Shown: piece after piece, positions 1-8,722 of the stretch
Numbering within the stretch: the first letter of the stretch is position 1
Layout: every line of letters starts with the position of its first letter
Assembly: GCA_045599005.1 (NCBI GenBank)
Contig: JAZRVF010000011.1
Location: 194,959 to 258,958 of the forward strand
DNA: 64,000 bases
Direction: 5' to 3'
Origin: Treponema_I sp045599005
GTDB taxonomy: Bacteria > Spirochaetota > Spirochaetia > Treponematales > Treponemataceae
Notes under the pieces: model-generated
Told to the model about the DNA's origin: nothing
What the model saw: only the letters and a program-made list of their open reading frames with translations
The model's database searches: none
Made by a program: the position numbers and the translations under genes

Positions 1-1
1 G

Positions 2-955
2 GCAGCCGGCTGCATTTACAATCCTGTTGTCATTGACGGCTTTCCCGGCTACTGGTACCGAATCCGTTACGGTGAAATCTCAGGTTTTGTCTTCAGTAAA
101 TCCATCGCCGTAAAAACCTACCCTCTTGAAAACATTCCCGGAGCCTTTCTTTTTTTCAGATACAGTGACTCAAGTCATTCCTTTTATACATATGATGTAG
201 ACAAAGATTTTGTGCTCTATAAAGACGGAGAGATAAAAACTTTTCCGATCATAAGGCAGACTTCGGATTCTTCCATGGCCTTATGGAATCCTTCGGTTCA
301 TTATTCTGAAAGTTTCAATCCCGGGATCACATTAATCTGCTTTTCAAATTCCTATCTAGAATACGGGCCGGTTCTTTTATTCATTCTTGATGAATCTGGC
401 GAACTTCATTATCTGGACAGTCTTCAGATCGGGGATAAAAACCATATGTCCGATTCCTATTATCAGCTTTCATTGGAATCAGATAATAATTTTACTGTCA
501 CTTCAATGCTGGGTTCTGCCCCCTTCAGAGTTTATCACTGCACTTTGCTTGACACAGAGGGAGAGGACAGGCTCAGCGTAACATTCTTTAACAGAGAAAG
601 TTTCATCTCAAATTATGCCGATTTTCCGGTGGCAGCGGATTATTCAACAGAAGAGAATTTGGTGATAGATGAAGATGATTTCAGAGTTTATGAAAGAGAC
701 GGAATAAGACTTGAATATTTCAGATATTTTAAGGAATTTGTGCTGACAGATCTTTCGGTTTCAAATCCTGAAATTGATTTTGGAGAAGGAATAAAGGTCG
801 GATGTTCAAGAAGTCTAATCGAAAATTTATTCTGCACTCCTGATTATAAGACAGACCGTTATTATTTATACAGAACAGAATACGCGGATGCAATCTTTTA
901 TTTTGATGAGGAAAAAGATTCAGTTTCCAGAATTGTTTTCTCACTGAATGTGTGA
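2..955 (+). CDS. SH3-domain protein, 5'-truncated by the window edge
   Basis: The reading frame is open from base 2 to the stop at 953-955, and there is no in-frame stop between the window edge and the first possible internal start (GTG at 212). The gene therefore almost certainly begins outside the window. The first ~40 visible residues (GYWYRIRYGEISGFVFS) match the core of a bacterial SH3 (SH3b) domain, with the usual W-Y-x-V/I ... G-x-x-G-F/W-V pattern. The remaining ~270 residues are rich in Asp, Ser, Tyr and Phe and I do not recognise them. SH3b domains usually bind peptidoglycan or are found in extracytoplasmic proteins. A signal peptide cannot be checked because the N-terminus is missing. 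It converges on the atoC-like gene with no clear terminator in the 17-bp gap. Substrate and role are unknown. Confidence 0.7.
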   Translation, partial: AAGCIYNPVVIDGFPGYWYRIRYGEISGFVFSKSIAVKTYPLENIPGAFLFFRYSDSSHSFYTYDVDKDFVLYKDGEIKTFPIIRQTSDSSMALWNPSVHYSESFNPGITLICFSNSYLEYGPVLLFILDESGELHYLDSLQIGDKNHMSDSYYQLSLESDNNFTVTSMLGSAPFRVYHCTLLDTEGEDRLSVTFFNRESFISNYADFPVAADYSTEENLVIDEDDFRVYERDGIRLEYFRYFKEFVLTDLSVSNPEIDFGEGIKVGCSRSLIENLFCTPDYKTDRYYLYRTEYADAIFYFDEEKDSVSRIVFSLNV

Positions 956-972
956 CGGAATCAGCGGAACTT

Positions 973-2346
973 TCACTCTTCTGCCGGGCTTTCTTCCGTA
1001 GTTTCTCCCCAGTCGTCCAGTTTGCGGTGCAAAGTTTTGCGTCCTATCCCAAGAATATCCGCTGTCTTTGTCTTGTTTCCTCGGTTCAGCGCAAGATTTT
1101 TCAGGATAATGATTTTTTCAGCCTCAGCCATAGGAATACCTGCAGGAACAATGATCGCATCTTCCACTGAATTCTGACTGATTGTGGGCGGAAGATCATC
1201 CAATGTGATTTTATTGCCCGCACACATCACAACAGCGCTTTCCATGCAGTTCCTGAGCTGTCTGATGTTTCCCGGCCAGTCGTAATTATAGAGAACAGAG
1301 CGGGCCCGGTTGTCTATCCCTGTAATAGTTTTTCCGTTTGCAGAAGCGAATTCATCAAGAAAAGCAGAAATCATCAGCGGAATGTCATCTTTCCGTTCCC
1401 GGAGAGGCGGAACATTGATCGAGACAACGTTCAGACGATAATACAGATCCTCCCTGAACCGGCCTTCAGCAATCTCCTCCTCAAGGTTTTTGTTCGTTGC
1501 AGCAATAACCCGCACATCAACATTGAGAGTCTCTTCACCGCCCACACGTTCAAACTGACGTTCCTGAAGAACACGCAGTATCTTTATCTGGACATTCTGG
1601 TTTATCTCGCCAATCTCGTCCAGAAAAATCGTTCCGCCGTCAGCAAGTTCAAAACGTCCCCGCTTTCTAGCAACCGCTCCCGTGAAGGCACCTTTTTCAT
1701 GGCCGAAAAGTTCGCTTTCAAGCAGAGACTCGGACAGAGCGGCACAGTTCACCTTGATAAGAGGCTTGTCCTTCCTGTCAGAAAGCTGATGGATCGCGTT
1801 GGCAATCAGTTCCTTTCCGACACCGCTCTCACCGGTCACCAGAACGGTAGCCTTTGATGAAGCAACACGCCGGATGCGGTCAAAAATCTTCTGCATTTCT
1901 GAACTTTTTCCAATCATCGCACCCAAAGATTTGCGGCCTTCAAGCTCTTCCTTCAGCCGCCGGTTCTGCAGAGCCATTTCCCTGCCCTGAAGAGCCCGCT
2001 TTACAATCATCGTAAGTTCATCAAGATTGAGAGGCTTTGTCAGAAAATCATAAGCCCCGTTGCGCATTGCCTCAACAGCTGCATCAATACTTCCATGTCC
2101 TGTCAGAACAATTACAGGAACTCCGGGATTTTCCGCAGTGACATGCTGAAGAACCTGCTCACCGCTCACTTCCGGCATCCGAAGATCAGTGATGACACAG
2201 TCAATGTCACCTTTTGAAATCCGTTTCAGTGCCTCGCGGCCGTTTTCCACAGGAACTGCCTGATAGCCTTCCAGTTCCATCGCATCGGCCAGTCCTTCAC
2301 GGATGTTTTTTTCATCATCAGCAATAAGAATATTGTATTGAATCAT
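973..2346 (-). CDS. atoC: NtrC/AtoC-family sigma54-dependent response regulator
   Basis: 457 residues with the full NtrC layout. The receiver domain (1-120) has acidic pocket D10/D11, phospho-acceptor D54, T82 and K104. The AAA+ domain (~140-375) has Walker A GESGVGKE (172-179), the sigma54-contacting GAFTGA loop (219-224) and Walker B FLDEIG (~241-246). A Fis-type helix-turn-helix ends the protein (LGIGRKTLHRKL). The family activates RNA polymerase carrying sigma54 in response to its kinase. The start ATG overlaps the stop of the kinase gene by 4 nt, so the two are translationally coupled and form a pair. It is the last gene of the ankyrin-murG-cvpA-delta'-kinase-regulator operon. Treponemes carry an AtoS/AtoC pair, so that name is used. 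The regulon is unknown and no convincing -24/-12 promoter was seen in this window. Confidence 0.93.
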   Translation of the reverse strand: MIQYNILIADDEKNIREGLADAMELEGYQAVPVENGREALKRISKGDIDCVITDLRMPEVSGEQVLQHVTAENPGVPVIVLTGHGSIDAAVEAMRNGAYDFLTKPLNLDELTMIVKRALQGREMALQNRRLKEELEGRKSLGAMIGKSSEMQKIFDRIRRVASSKATVLVTGESGVGKELIANAIHQLSDRKDKPLIKVNCAALSESLLESELFGHEKGAFTGAVARKRGRFELADGGTIFLDEIGEINQNVQIKILRVLQERQFERVGGEETLNVDVRVIAATNKNLEEEIAEGRFREDLYYRLNVVSINVPPLRERKDDIPLMISAFLDEFASANGKTITGIDNRARSVLYNYDWPGNIRQLRNCMESAVVMCAGNKITLDDLPPTISQNSVEDAIIVPAGIPMAEAEKIIILKNLALNRGNKTKTADILGIGRKTLHRKLDDWGETTEESPAEE

Positions 2347-3599
2347 TTTGCGTGATACTCCAGCTGCCTCATTTCCTGCTGAGGTACAGGCAGTACAATA
2401 GTAAATACAGAACCTTTCCCCGGTTCAGATTTTACAGCCACTTCACCACCGAATTCCTTGATGATTTTGTATGCCATGGCAAGGCCCAATCCTGTGCCCT
2501 TAACCTTTGTGGTAAAATAGGGTTCAAAAATGTGCTTCAGAGTTTCCTCATCCATTCCTTTTCCTGTATCGCCTACAGAAATCAGGATTTTTTCCTTCTT
2601 TACTCTTGCAGAGACAAAAAATCGTTTTTCCTTGATTTTCGCAACACTGCTGGATGAATCATCCCCCACAGGAAGATATTCTTCTGTCTCAGACATGGCC
2701 GCAATTGAATTCTGCGCCATATTGATGAGAACCTGTTTGAACAGTTTTTCATCAAGCATCACATTCGGCAGATCCTGTGCAAAATTTGTGGTAAGGTCAA
2801 TCCGATTTCTGTCCAGTTCAGGTTTGACAAATTCTATGAAGCGGTCAAGAAGTTTAAGAACGTCAACACTTTCCAGAGTTGATGAAATTGGACGCGCCGC
2901 AAAAAGAAAATCAACTACAATCTTGTTAAGCCGGTCGATTTCCTCATTGATCACTCCCAGATATTTTTCAACAAATTTTTCGTCCGGCAGCATTCCGTCA
3001 GAGTTTCGTGCCTTTGAAAGCGCCTTCTGGATCAACTGTATATGAATACTGATCGCACCCAGAGGATTTTTTATCTCATGGGCAACACTTGCAGCAAGAT
3101 TTGTAAGGGTCTCAAGATTCTCCATACGGCGGAGAAGCACATCCTGTGTACGAGATTCTGTAACATCTGTAACTGAAATGATAAATCCGGAGATTTTTTT
3201 CTGCATTACAAGAGCCTGGATTGTGACCGAAACAATCCTCATGTTGTCATCAGAAGTGTTCAGCGTAAAATCTTTGACACCGAAAACTTTCTGAGTGTCA
3301 GCCACGGACTTTACAAAAGCAGCGATATCCGGGTCATTGATGCACTCCCAGACTAATTCACCAGGTTCTGCATGTGCAAAATCAGAATACCTGCTCTTCA
3401 GAGGAATGAACCTGTCACAGGCTTTGTTTATCCGAAGCAGATGCCATTCTTTGTCACAGACCAGAAGCGCGATATTCAATGACTCAATGATTGCCGCCAT
3501 CTGATCCCGTTCTTCACTCAGATTGTTTACAACGCGTTTTGCCTCTTCGGAAGAAAGCTGGTCAAATTTTTTTGATGCCCGCTTAGCGAATGTGCTCAT
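2343..3599 (-). CDS. atoS: PAS-domain sensor histidine kinase (AtoS-like)
   Basis: 418 residues. An N-terminal coiled stretch is followed by a PAS-like domain (~40-150), a HisKA dimerisation domain with the H-box AHEIKNPLG (phospho-acceptor H174), and a HATPase_c domain with N-box (NMAQNSIAAM), G1 (VGDTGKGMD) and G2 (GTGLGLAMAY). There is no signal peptide or membrane segment, so this is a soluble cytoplasmic kinase that presumably senses an internal ligand through PAS. It overlaps the regulator gene by 4 nt downstream and the delta' gene by 17 nt upstream, which supports one transcript. It should phosphorylate D54 of the neighbouring regulator. Signal unknown. Confidence 0.92.
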   Translation of the reverse strand: MSTFAKRASKKFDQLSSEEAKRVVNNLSEERDQMAAIIESLNIALLVCDKEWHLLRINKACDRFIPLKSRYSDFAHAEPGELVWECINDPDIAAFVKSVADTQKVFGVKDFTLNTSDDNMRIVSVTIQALVMQKKISGFIISVTDVTESRTQDVLLRRMENLETLTNLAASVAHEIKNPLGAISIHIQLIQKALSKARNSDGMLPDEKFVEKYLGVINEEIDRLNKIVVDFLFAARPISSTLESVDVLKLLDRFIEFVKPELDRNRIDLTTNFAQDLPNVMLDEKLFKQVLINMAQNSIAAMSETEEYLPVGDDSSSSVAKIKEKRFFVSARVKKEKILISVGDTGKGMDEETLKHIFEPYFTTKVKGTGLGLAMAYKIIKEFGGEVAVKSEPGKGSVFTIVLPVPQQEMRQLEYHAK

Positions 3600-4800
3600 A
3601 CAAATTCTCCAGTGCAGCCTGTGGTGTCTGGTTATAAATCGTTATGTTCTGGTAAGTTTCGCGAACTCCGTCAAAAACTTTCTGTGCACGGAATGTACGC
3701 ATGGCAAGAATCGCAGGATCCTCAGCAGATCCGGAAACCAGTTTTTTCTGCATCTGGGTAACCAGGGATTTGAAGAAAATTTTCAGGATCAGTCTGGGAT
3801 CAAAACCGTTCATCTCTTTCACCAGTGATGAAATATCAGGTTTCTGACCGGAAAACACTGTCTCCAGAAAATCAGAGGCTGCAGCCTCAATCTGATTTGC
3901 AGGAACTTCCAGATACTCTGTAAGGAAACTGTTGATTCCGCTGAAATTCTCCGGATTCTCAGCATGAAAGACACGGCTGATCACGTCACGCTGCTGCACT
4001 TCCGTACGGCTTCCGAAATTATAGGTCCGCACACGAGACAGGATTGTCGGCATTATTGCAGAGCGGCATGATGTTGTCAGAATAAAAAAAACGTCTTCAG
4101 GCGGCTCCTCTAGGATTTTCAGCATGGCGTTCCGCACACTGTCCTGCATCCTGTCGGCATTCTCAATGATAAGGACTTTTTTGCTGTGACCTGATGTAAG
4201 ATGCGCCCATGCATTTGCCTGACGCATCTGGGCAATAGGTATGGAATCGTACATAAAACCGCTCTCAAGTTTCTCACACTGCCCCAGAAGCGAATCCAAT
4301 AATTTTTCCAGTTTTGCCGCATCAGGAAGATCATGAGGAAAATCAATTTCTTCAAGGGATTCATTGATTGAAGTCAGAACCGGTGAGATTTTTGCGGTTT
4401 TTGAATCATCCTCCAGCAGAACAGGCGAAAAACGCAGCGTGAGTTTGCGGACACTTCTCAGGAACAGATAACGCGCAGCATTTGTATATGAGGCATTCTG
4501 GGCAACAGCACGCAGCAAGGATTCACGTGCCGCCGCAATTTCAAGCGTACAGTCTCTGGGACCGGCAAGAACAAGATCCGGATGAGTCAAAGACTTATGC
4601 ATCAGACAGGAAGGACAGGTACACTGCCAGGTTCCTTTCTCCGGGCCCTGGCAGGAAATTACACGTGCAAACTCAAATGCTGCGGTCAGTTTTCCTGAGG
4701 ATTCAGGCCCTGAGAAAAGCATTGCCTTCGGGACAACATTACGTCTGATGTCATCACTGATCAGTTTAGAAGCGTTCTGATAAAGAAGATTTTCAAACAT
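3583..4800 (-). CDS. holB: DNA polymerase III delta'-type clamp-loader subunit
   Basis: 405 residues. The N-terminus has a P-loop-like GPESSGKLTAAFE (~31-43) followed by a cysteine cluster (CQGPEKGTWQCTCPSC) that matches the zinc module of DnaX/HolB proteins. Further on are a conserved 'VLIIENADRMQDSVRNAMLK' stretch and 'LEEPPEDVFFILTTS', typical of delta'/tau ATPases of the clamp loader. The protein should help load the beta clamp at replication forks. It overlaps cvpA upstream by 8 nt and the kinase gene downstream by 17 nt. It is longer than many delta' proteins (~330 residues), with extra sequence between ~110 and 200. The family is secure. Whether it is strictly delta' rather than a DnaX paralogue is inferred from length and context. 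Confidence 0.85.
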   Translation of the reverse strand: MFENLLYQNASKLISDDIRRNVVPKAMLFSGPESSGKLTAAFEFARVISCQGPEKGTWQCTCPSCLMHKSLTHPDLVLAGPRDCTLEIAAARESLLRAVAQNASYTNAARYLFLRSVRKLTLRFSPVLLEDDSKTAKISPVLTSINESLEEIDFPHDLPDAAKLEKLLDSLLGQCEKLESGFMYDSIPIAQMRQANAWAHLTSGHSKKVLIIENADRMQDSVRNAMLKILEEPPEDVFFILTTSCRSAIMPTILSRVRTYNFGSRTEVQQRDVISRVFHAENPENFSGINSFLTEYLEVPANQIEAAASDFLETVFSGQKPDISSLVKEMNGFDPRLILKIFFKSLVTQMQKKLVSGSAEDPAILAMRTFRAQKVFDGVRETYQNITIYNQTPQAALENLYEHIR

Positions 4801-5278
4801 GAGAAGTCAAAGTATCAAAATATGCTTCAGGAGAAACCAGCAGCCCATTCAGCATTTTATGGAACAGACTGTTCTCAAGCCAGGAGGAGACATCAACCCA
4901 TTTCTGAATATCCAGGAGAATGAGGATTGCAGAGATAACAGCCAAAGCCTCAACAATTCCAAAAAAGAAGCCAAGTGAATGATCCAGGCCTTTCATAATC
5001 TGTCCACTGACAAAAACCTTTTTTACAATTAACTGAACAAGCTGAACCAGAAGGTAACCAACAATGAACAGAATGACAAAAGACAGCACGGCAGAAGCAA
5101 CAGGAGTTTCGGGCAGAATGTAGGGCATCAGGTTCTTATAAAACAATGCCCCGCCCAGAATACCCAGAATAAATGCGGCTTTTGAGAAAAACTCAACCAG
5201 AAAGCCTTTGATTGTTGCATTCACAACAATAATCAACATAATTGCAAAGAAAACGACATCAATAATTGCAAAATCCAT
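4793..5278 (-). CDS. cvpA: CvpA-family inner-membrane protein
   Basis: 161 residues with about four hydrophobic segments, starting MDFAIIDVVFFAIMLIIVVNA and including a Gly-rich second segment. This length and pattern are typical of CvpA (colicin V production) membrane proteins. A good ribosome site (GGAGA) precedes the ATG. The family is linked to envelope homeostasis but its molecular function is not settled. It lies between murG and the delta' gene in a tight operon. Confidence 0.8.
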   Translation of the reverse strand: MDFAIIDVVFFAIMLIIVVNATIKGFLVEFFSKAAFILGILGGALFYKNLMPYILPETPVASAVLSFVILFIVGYLLVQLVQLIVKKVFVSGQIMKGLDHSLGFFFGIVEALAVISAILILLDIQKWVDVSSWLENSLFHKMLNGLLVSPEAYFDTLTSHV

Positions 5279-5323
5279 TTTTTCTCCAGATAATTATTTA
5301 TTATTCAACCATTTTTTTAAGTT

Positions 5324-6496
5324 TCAGCCCAACTTCGCCGCTTTTTTCACCATTCCTGCAATGACAGAAGCCGGTTTTTCCGCCGGAATCATTGCATGGG
5401 CATTTTCAGCAAGTTTTTTCCGTGTCTCAGGAACCAGAAGCTCTGTCAGAACCTGTTTCAGGTTTTCGTCATTCACAACCGGTGTCTCTGCACCGTCAAC
5501 AGTGCGGCCGCCCAAAACAAAAGCAGCCTCTTTTTCCAGAAACAGCGCAGCATTGTCCACCTGATCACCCCGGGTTCCACTTCCAGAAAGCGGAATCAGA
5601 ACAAGAGGTTTTGCGGTCACAGCGCATTCCCACAGGAAATTTGAACCGGCGCGTGAAAGAACAACATCACCGGCGGCCATTACATGGGGCATCTCAGCAT
5701 AAATGAAAGGGTACGGCATGTAACACGAATGCTGCTTTTTCAAGGCTTCCGTATCATTTTCCTCAGCCCATGCTTTTCCAGTCTGATGCACAACATAAAA
5801 CCGTTCGCAGAGCCAGTCAAGATTTGCCGTAACAAGATCATTTATCTGCTTTGCTCCTAAACTTCCGCCAAGAACAAGCAGAACAGGTCTGTCGGGCTCG
5901 GTCTCAAAACCAAGAAACTTCAGTCCTGCACGACGGTCCGCCTCGTAAAAAACAGGGCGTACAGGATCACCAGTCACAACAAGGCGGGAAGCCATATCTT
6001 TTGAAAAATATTTTTGAGTCTTTTCAAAAGAAAGCAGTATTTTTTCCGCACATTTGGAATTGAGCCTTGTAGCAAGTCCGGGAGTCACATCGCATTCATG
6101 AGTGAAGACAGGAATTCTGAGAAGTTTTGCCGCATAACAGGGTGGAACACTTACAAATCCGCCTTTGGAGAACAGAACGACCGGTTTATATCTTAGCAGG
6201 ACAAAAAAAGCCGCAAAAAAGCCGCCGATGATTCTGAACACATCAGCAACATTTTTCAAAGAGAAATAACGGCGGAGTTTGCCGCTTGGAATTCCTGCAA
6301 AAGCATCACAGGAACCGCTTTTATCAACAATGGATCTGTCCATGCCCCTGTTGCACCCGATCCACAGGAACTTTATTTCCTCGCTGCTGCCGGCTTCATC
6401 ACTTTCAGCCAGCATTTTCCGAAGTTCATCGGCCACCGCCAGACCGGGATAAATGTGACCGCCGGTCCCTCCTCCGGTAAAGGCAATCCATTTCAT
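5324..6496 (-). CDS. murG: UDP-GlcNAc:undecaprenyl-PP-MurNAc-pentapeptide GlcNAc transferase
   Basis: 390 residues of the GT-B fold. The N-terminal glycine loop GGGTGGH (8-14) binds the lipid substrate. The C-terminal half has the UDP-GlcNAc motifs VLGGSLGAKQIND and SRAGSNFLWE. MurG makes lipid II from lipid I on the cytoplasmic face of the inner membrane in peptidoglycan synthesis. Its start overlaps the stop of the ankyrin gene by 4 nt, so translation is probably coupled. The protein is somewhat longer than the usual ~355 residues. Confidence 0.96.
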   Translation of the reverse strand: MKWIAFTGGGTGGHIYPGLAVADELRKMLAESDEAGSSEEIKFLWIGCNRGMDRSIVDKSGSCDAFAGIPSGKLRRYFSLKNVADVFRIIGGFFAAFFVLLRYKPVVLFSKGGFVSVPPCYAAKLLRIPVFTHECDVTPGLATRLNSKCAEKILLSFEKTQKYFSKDMASRLVVTGDPVRPVFYEADRRAGLKFLGFETEPDRPVLLVLGGSLGAKQINDLVTANLDWLCERFYVVHQTGKAWAEENDTEALKKQHSCYMPYPFIYAEMPHVMAAGDVVLSRAGSNFLWECAVTAKPLVLIPLSGSGTRGDQVDNAALFLEKEAAFVLGGRTVDGAETPVVNDENLKQVLTELLVPETRKKLAENAHAMIPAEKPASVIAGMVKKAAKLG

Positions 6497-7416
6497 TTCG
6501 AGTACTCTTCATAAAGCGGAATAAGCAGAGTTTTCTTGAAAAGCCGGGCATATTCCAGAGATGACATTCCCATTCTGTCTTTAACATTAGGATCAGCACC
6601 GTTTTTCACAAGCATCTCGCAGATACGGACATTGGAACCACCTGTCGCAAGAATCAAGGCAGTCTGACCGTCATTACTCACAAAATTCAAATTCGCGCCG
6701 AGTTTTATCAGCAGTTCAACAATATCCGGGCTGGATTTCCATACCGCATCCATCACCGGTGAGTACCCACGGTCCTCGGACACAGCATTGACATCAGCTC
6801 CTTTTGACGCAAGCCACTCAATCATGTTTTTACGTCCGCTTCTTGCAGCGATACAAAGCATGGGAGTTCCTGCGGAATCACGGGAATTGACGTCCATACC
6901 GGCATCCAGGAAAAGATTGCAGACATCTTCATGAGCCTTTGCAATATGGAAAGAGAAACAGTCCGGCGTAAAAGGAATACCTTCGTCAAAAAGTTTTTTA
7001 TGAGCAATACGTTTCTCTTCTTCCGCCATGAATTTGGGAAAGTTCTCATCAAGCTGGGCAATCAGTTTGGAAACGCCTGAAATCTTCTCAAAATTTTTCC
7101 AGATTGATTTTTCAAGATCCGAACTGTGGCTCCCCTTCTGAGAAATCCTGCACACAAAGGAAGGAATCTGCTTTCCGAACAGATAACCGGCTGTAAAAAC
7201 ACATTCCAGCACATCAAACTTTCCGGTTTTAAGCAATACAATACAATGTGTTGTTTCTTCCAGTCTTTCCTGGACAGCATCCAATGAACCGCCCTTTTCT
7301 TCATCTCCGGAGGAAACGTTGTATAAAACCGAAGAAACATTTTTTGAGTTCAAAAATTCAACGACTTTATCTGATTCTTTAACGCAGTCGTCTGAAGAAA
7401 TAATTAACCAATTCAT
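6493..7416 (-). CDS. Ankyrin-repeat protein with TIR/deoxyribosyltransferase-like N-terminal domain
   Basis: 307 residues from the ATG at 7416. An upstream ATG at 7446 would add 10 residues, but it lies across a good promoter (TTGTGA-17-TATACT), so 7416 is preferred. Residues 1-90 look like a small alpha/beta Rossmann-type domain: strand NWLIISS, strand VSSVLYNV, strand HCIVLL, then LECVFTAGYLFGKQIP with E71. That last pattern (E-x4-A-x3-G-K-x-I-P) resembles nucleoside deoxyribosyltransferase-like and TIR domains. Residues ~145-300 carry about four to five ankyrin repeats (GTPMLCIAARSG, GYSPVMDAVWKS, GQTALILATGG), usually protein-binding. There is no signal peptide. It is the first gene of the murG operon and overlaps murG. 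The enzymatic role of the N-terminal domain is inference. Confidence 0.72.
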   Translation of the reverse strand: MNWLIISSDDCVKESDKVVEFLNSKNVSSVLYNVSSGDEEKGGSLDAVQERLEETTHCIVLLKTGKFDVLECVFTAGYLFGKQIPSFVCRISQKGSHSSDLEKSIWKNFEKISGVSKLIAQLDENFPKFMAEEEKRIAHKKLFDEGIPFTPDCFSFHIAKAHEDVCNLFLDAGMDVNSRDSAGTPMLCIAARSGRKNMIEWLASKGADVNAVSEDRGYSPVMDAVWKSSPDIVELLIKLGANLNFVSNDGQTALILATGGSNVRICEMLVKNGADPNVKDRMGMSSLEYARLFKKTLLIPLYEEYSK

Positions 7417-7423
7417 GACATAA

Positions 7424-7452
7424 AGTATAAAACATAGAATAGGCATTCACAA
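7424..7452 (-). promoter_or_regulatory. Sigma70-type promoter of the ankyrin-murG operon
   Basis: -35 TTGTGA (7447-7452), 17-nt spacer, -10 TATACT (7424-7429). Only 7 nt separate the -10 from the ATG at 7416 and there is no Shine-Dalgarno sequence. Transcription should start at or next to the A of the ATG, giving a leaderless mRNA. Confidence 0.6.
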
Positions 7453-7502
7453 GGACAAAACTTTAACTTTCAAGAAAATTGTACGCCTAAAATGCACTGG
7501 AC

Positions 7503-7533
7503 AAAAAAAAACCGATACCATTTCGGTATCGGT
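7503..7533 (-). terminator. Intrinsic terminator of tRNA-Phe
   Basis: Perfect 9-bp stem ACCGATACC/GGTATCGGT with a 5-nt loop, directly followed on the minus strand by eight T. It begins 1 nt after the tRNA 3' end. Confidence 0.85.
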
Positions 7534-7534
7534 C

Positions 7535-7607
7535 TGCCGCCGAACAGAATCGAACTGTTGACACAAGGATTTTCAGTCCTTTGCTCTACCAACTGAGCTA
7601 CAGCGGC
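7535..7607 (-). tRNA. tRNA-Phe (GAA)
   Basis: 73 nt on the minus strand. The acceptor stem GCCGCTG/CGGCGGC, D arm AGCTCAGTTGGTAGAGC, anticodon loop CTGAAAA (anticodon GAA) and T loop GTTCGATTC are all present, with discriminator A at 7535. CCA is not encoded. It has its own consensus promoter and terminator. Confidence 0.96.
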
Positions 7608-7618
7608 TTGATGAATAG

Positions 7619-7647
7619 ACTATATGTTATATATATTTTTTTGTCAA
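7619..7647 (-). promoter_or_regulatory. Promoter of tRNA-Phe
   Basis: -35 TTGACA (7642-7647), 17-nt AT-rich spacer, -10 TATAGT (7619-7624), then ~11 nt to the mature tRNA. Near-consensus and the same design as the promoters of the two other tRNAs in the window. Confidence 0.88.
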
Positions 7648-7675
7648 TAACAAATCGAAAAAAATATCTTTTTTT

Positions 7676-8380
7676 TCAGGAAAACATGGATAGCGTCATC
7701 TGAACTACCTGAACAGTCGTTTCAAGCCTTTCTGCAATTTCCTGAGCAGGAAGCCCGGCTTTCCAAAGATCCAGAATCCTCGTTCTGAGCATAGGTCTGG
7801 AGTCCGGGACATCAGAATCCGGAGTCTTCACAGCCGCCGGTTCTGCAGGTGCAGCATTCAGATCAACCTGAATGACAGTCTCATTCTGTTTCTGAAATAC
7901 AGAACCCGCATCCTGAGTCTCGTACAGGGTTTTCACTGCCATCCTGTTTTCCATGACAGGAACCGTCTCTGACAGACTGTTTCCATTTAAGGGATTCTGC
8001 ATTCTTGAATAGGCACTCTGGGCAGCTTCCGGAGAAACTCTTACCACATCTGCAATATTCTGAACAACATTGTCGGCAGCAAAGACAGTTTTCCGATCCT
8101 GCTTATCAGTCCTTACATTTTTGGAATTCTCTGACTTAAGCAGCTCCAGATGTTCGTCTACCACAATCAGTAGTTTTCTGATTTCATCAAGTTTCGCATC
8201 TATCAGCTGCAGATCTGTATCGGCAGTCCTGTCAATCTCAGTGCATAATTTATCAACTTCCGCACCAATCTCATGAAGAATATTCCGGGGAGAAAAATTT
8301 TTTCTGAAACGGATAAAAAGAACAAGCCAGAGGATTATATTGATCACAGCAATGGATACAGCAAAAGCCAATGTTCCCAT
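7676..8380 (-). CDS. Uncharacterised membrane-anchored protein with C-terminal HTH-like segment
   Basis: 234 residues. The N-terminus is one transmembrane helix (FAVSIAVINIILWLVLFIRF, ~5-25). A predicted coiled region follows (~35-85), then a low-complexity linker. The C-terminus (~200-230, RILDLWKAGLPAQEIAERL...VVQMTL) resembles a helix-turn-helix of the kind seen in swarming/DUF6115-like proteins. A ribosome site (AGGGTGA) precedes the ATG. It is the last gene of the flagellar operon, 3 nt after the small coiled-coil gene. I infer a motility-linked role from position. A DNA-binding role is only suggested by the C-terminal pattern and would be odd for a membrane protein. Confidence 0.6.
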   Translation of the reverse strand: MGTLAFAVSIAVINIILWLVLFIRFRKNFSPRNILHEIGAEVDKLCTEIDRTADTDLQLIDAKLDEIRKLLIVVDEHLELLKSENSKNVRTDKQDRKTVFAADNVVQNIADVVRVSPEAAQSAYSRMQNPLNGNSLSETVPVMENRMAVKTLYETQDAGSVFQKQNETVIQVDLNAAPAEPAAVKTPDSDVPDSRPMLRTRILDLWKAGLPAQEIAERLETTVQVVQMTLSMFS

Positions 8381-8383
8381 AAT

Positions 8384-8722
8384 TCACCCTGATATATCGA
8401 TATGATTTCCAAGTTTCGGATCTTTGAAGTAAGAAATTTTCACAGGGATTTCTTCTTGCACTTTTTCCGGTTCTTCCTTTTTTTCAGAAGACTCTGATTC
8501 ATTCTGCTGGCGGTTACCGTTGCGCTCTTTTAAACGCCCCAAAGAATTTTCTTCCTGCTGGGCCATTTCAACAGTTTTTTTCTGCTCCACTGTTTTTTTC
8601 AACTCTTCAGCCTGCTCCACAGACTGTTTCAGAAGAACACCCTGCTGTTGAAAAGCGGCATTTTTGGAAACCCGTTCCTGTTGTGCAAAAATCGTCTGAA
8701 GGTCAATTGGTTGAATAGCCAT
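8384..8722 (-). CDS. Small Gln/Glu-rich coiled-coil protein
   Basis: 112 residues, no membrane segment. The middle (~25-95) is Glu/Lys/Gln-rich and should form a coiled coil. The C-terminal ~20 residues (VKISYFKDPKLGNHIDISG) are more ordered and resemble the end of small conserved spirochaetal proteins of flagellar operons. It overlaps the end of the DUF342 gene by 20 nt and is followed 3 nt later by the membrane HTH-like gene, so it is part of the same operon. Function unknown. Confidence 0.6.
   Translation of the reverse strand: MAIQPIDLQTIFAQQERVSKNAAFQQQGVLLKQSVEQAEELKKTVEQKKTVEMAQQEENSLGRLKERNGNRQQNESESSEKKEEPEKVQEEIPVKISYFKDPKLGNHIDISG

Noticed and set aside
2530..3045. A 171-codon plus-strand frame opposite the histidine kinase
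   Set aside because: Ser/Arg-rich shadow of the kinase on the other strand; no start signal.
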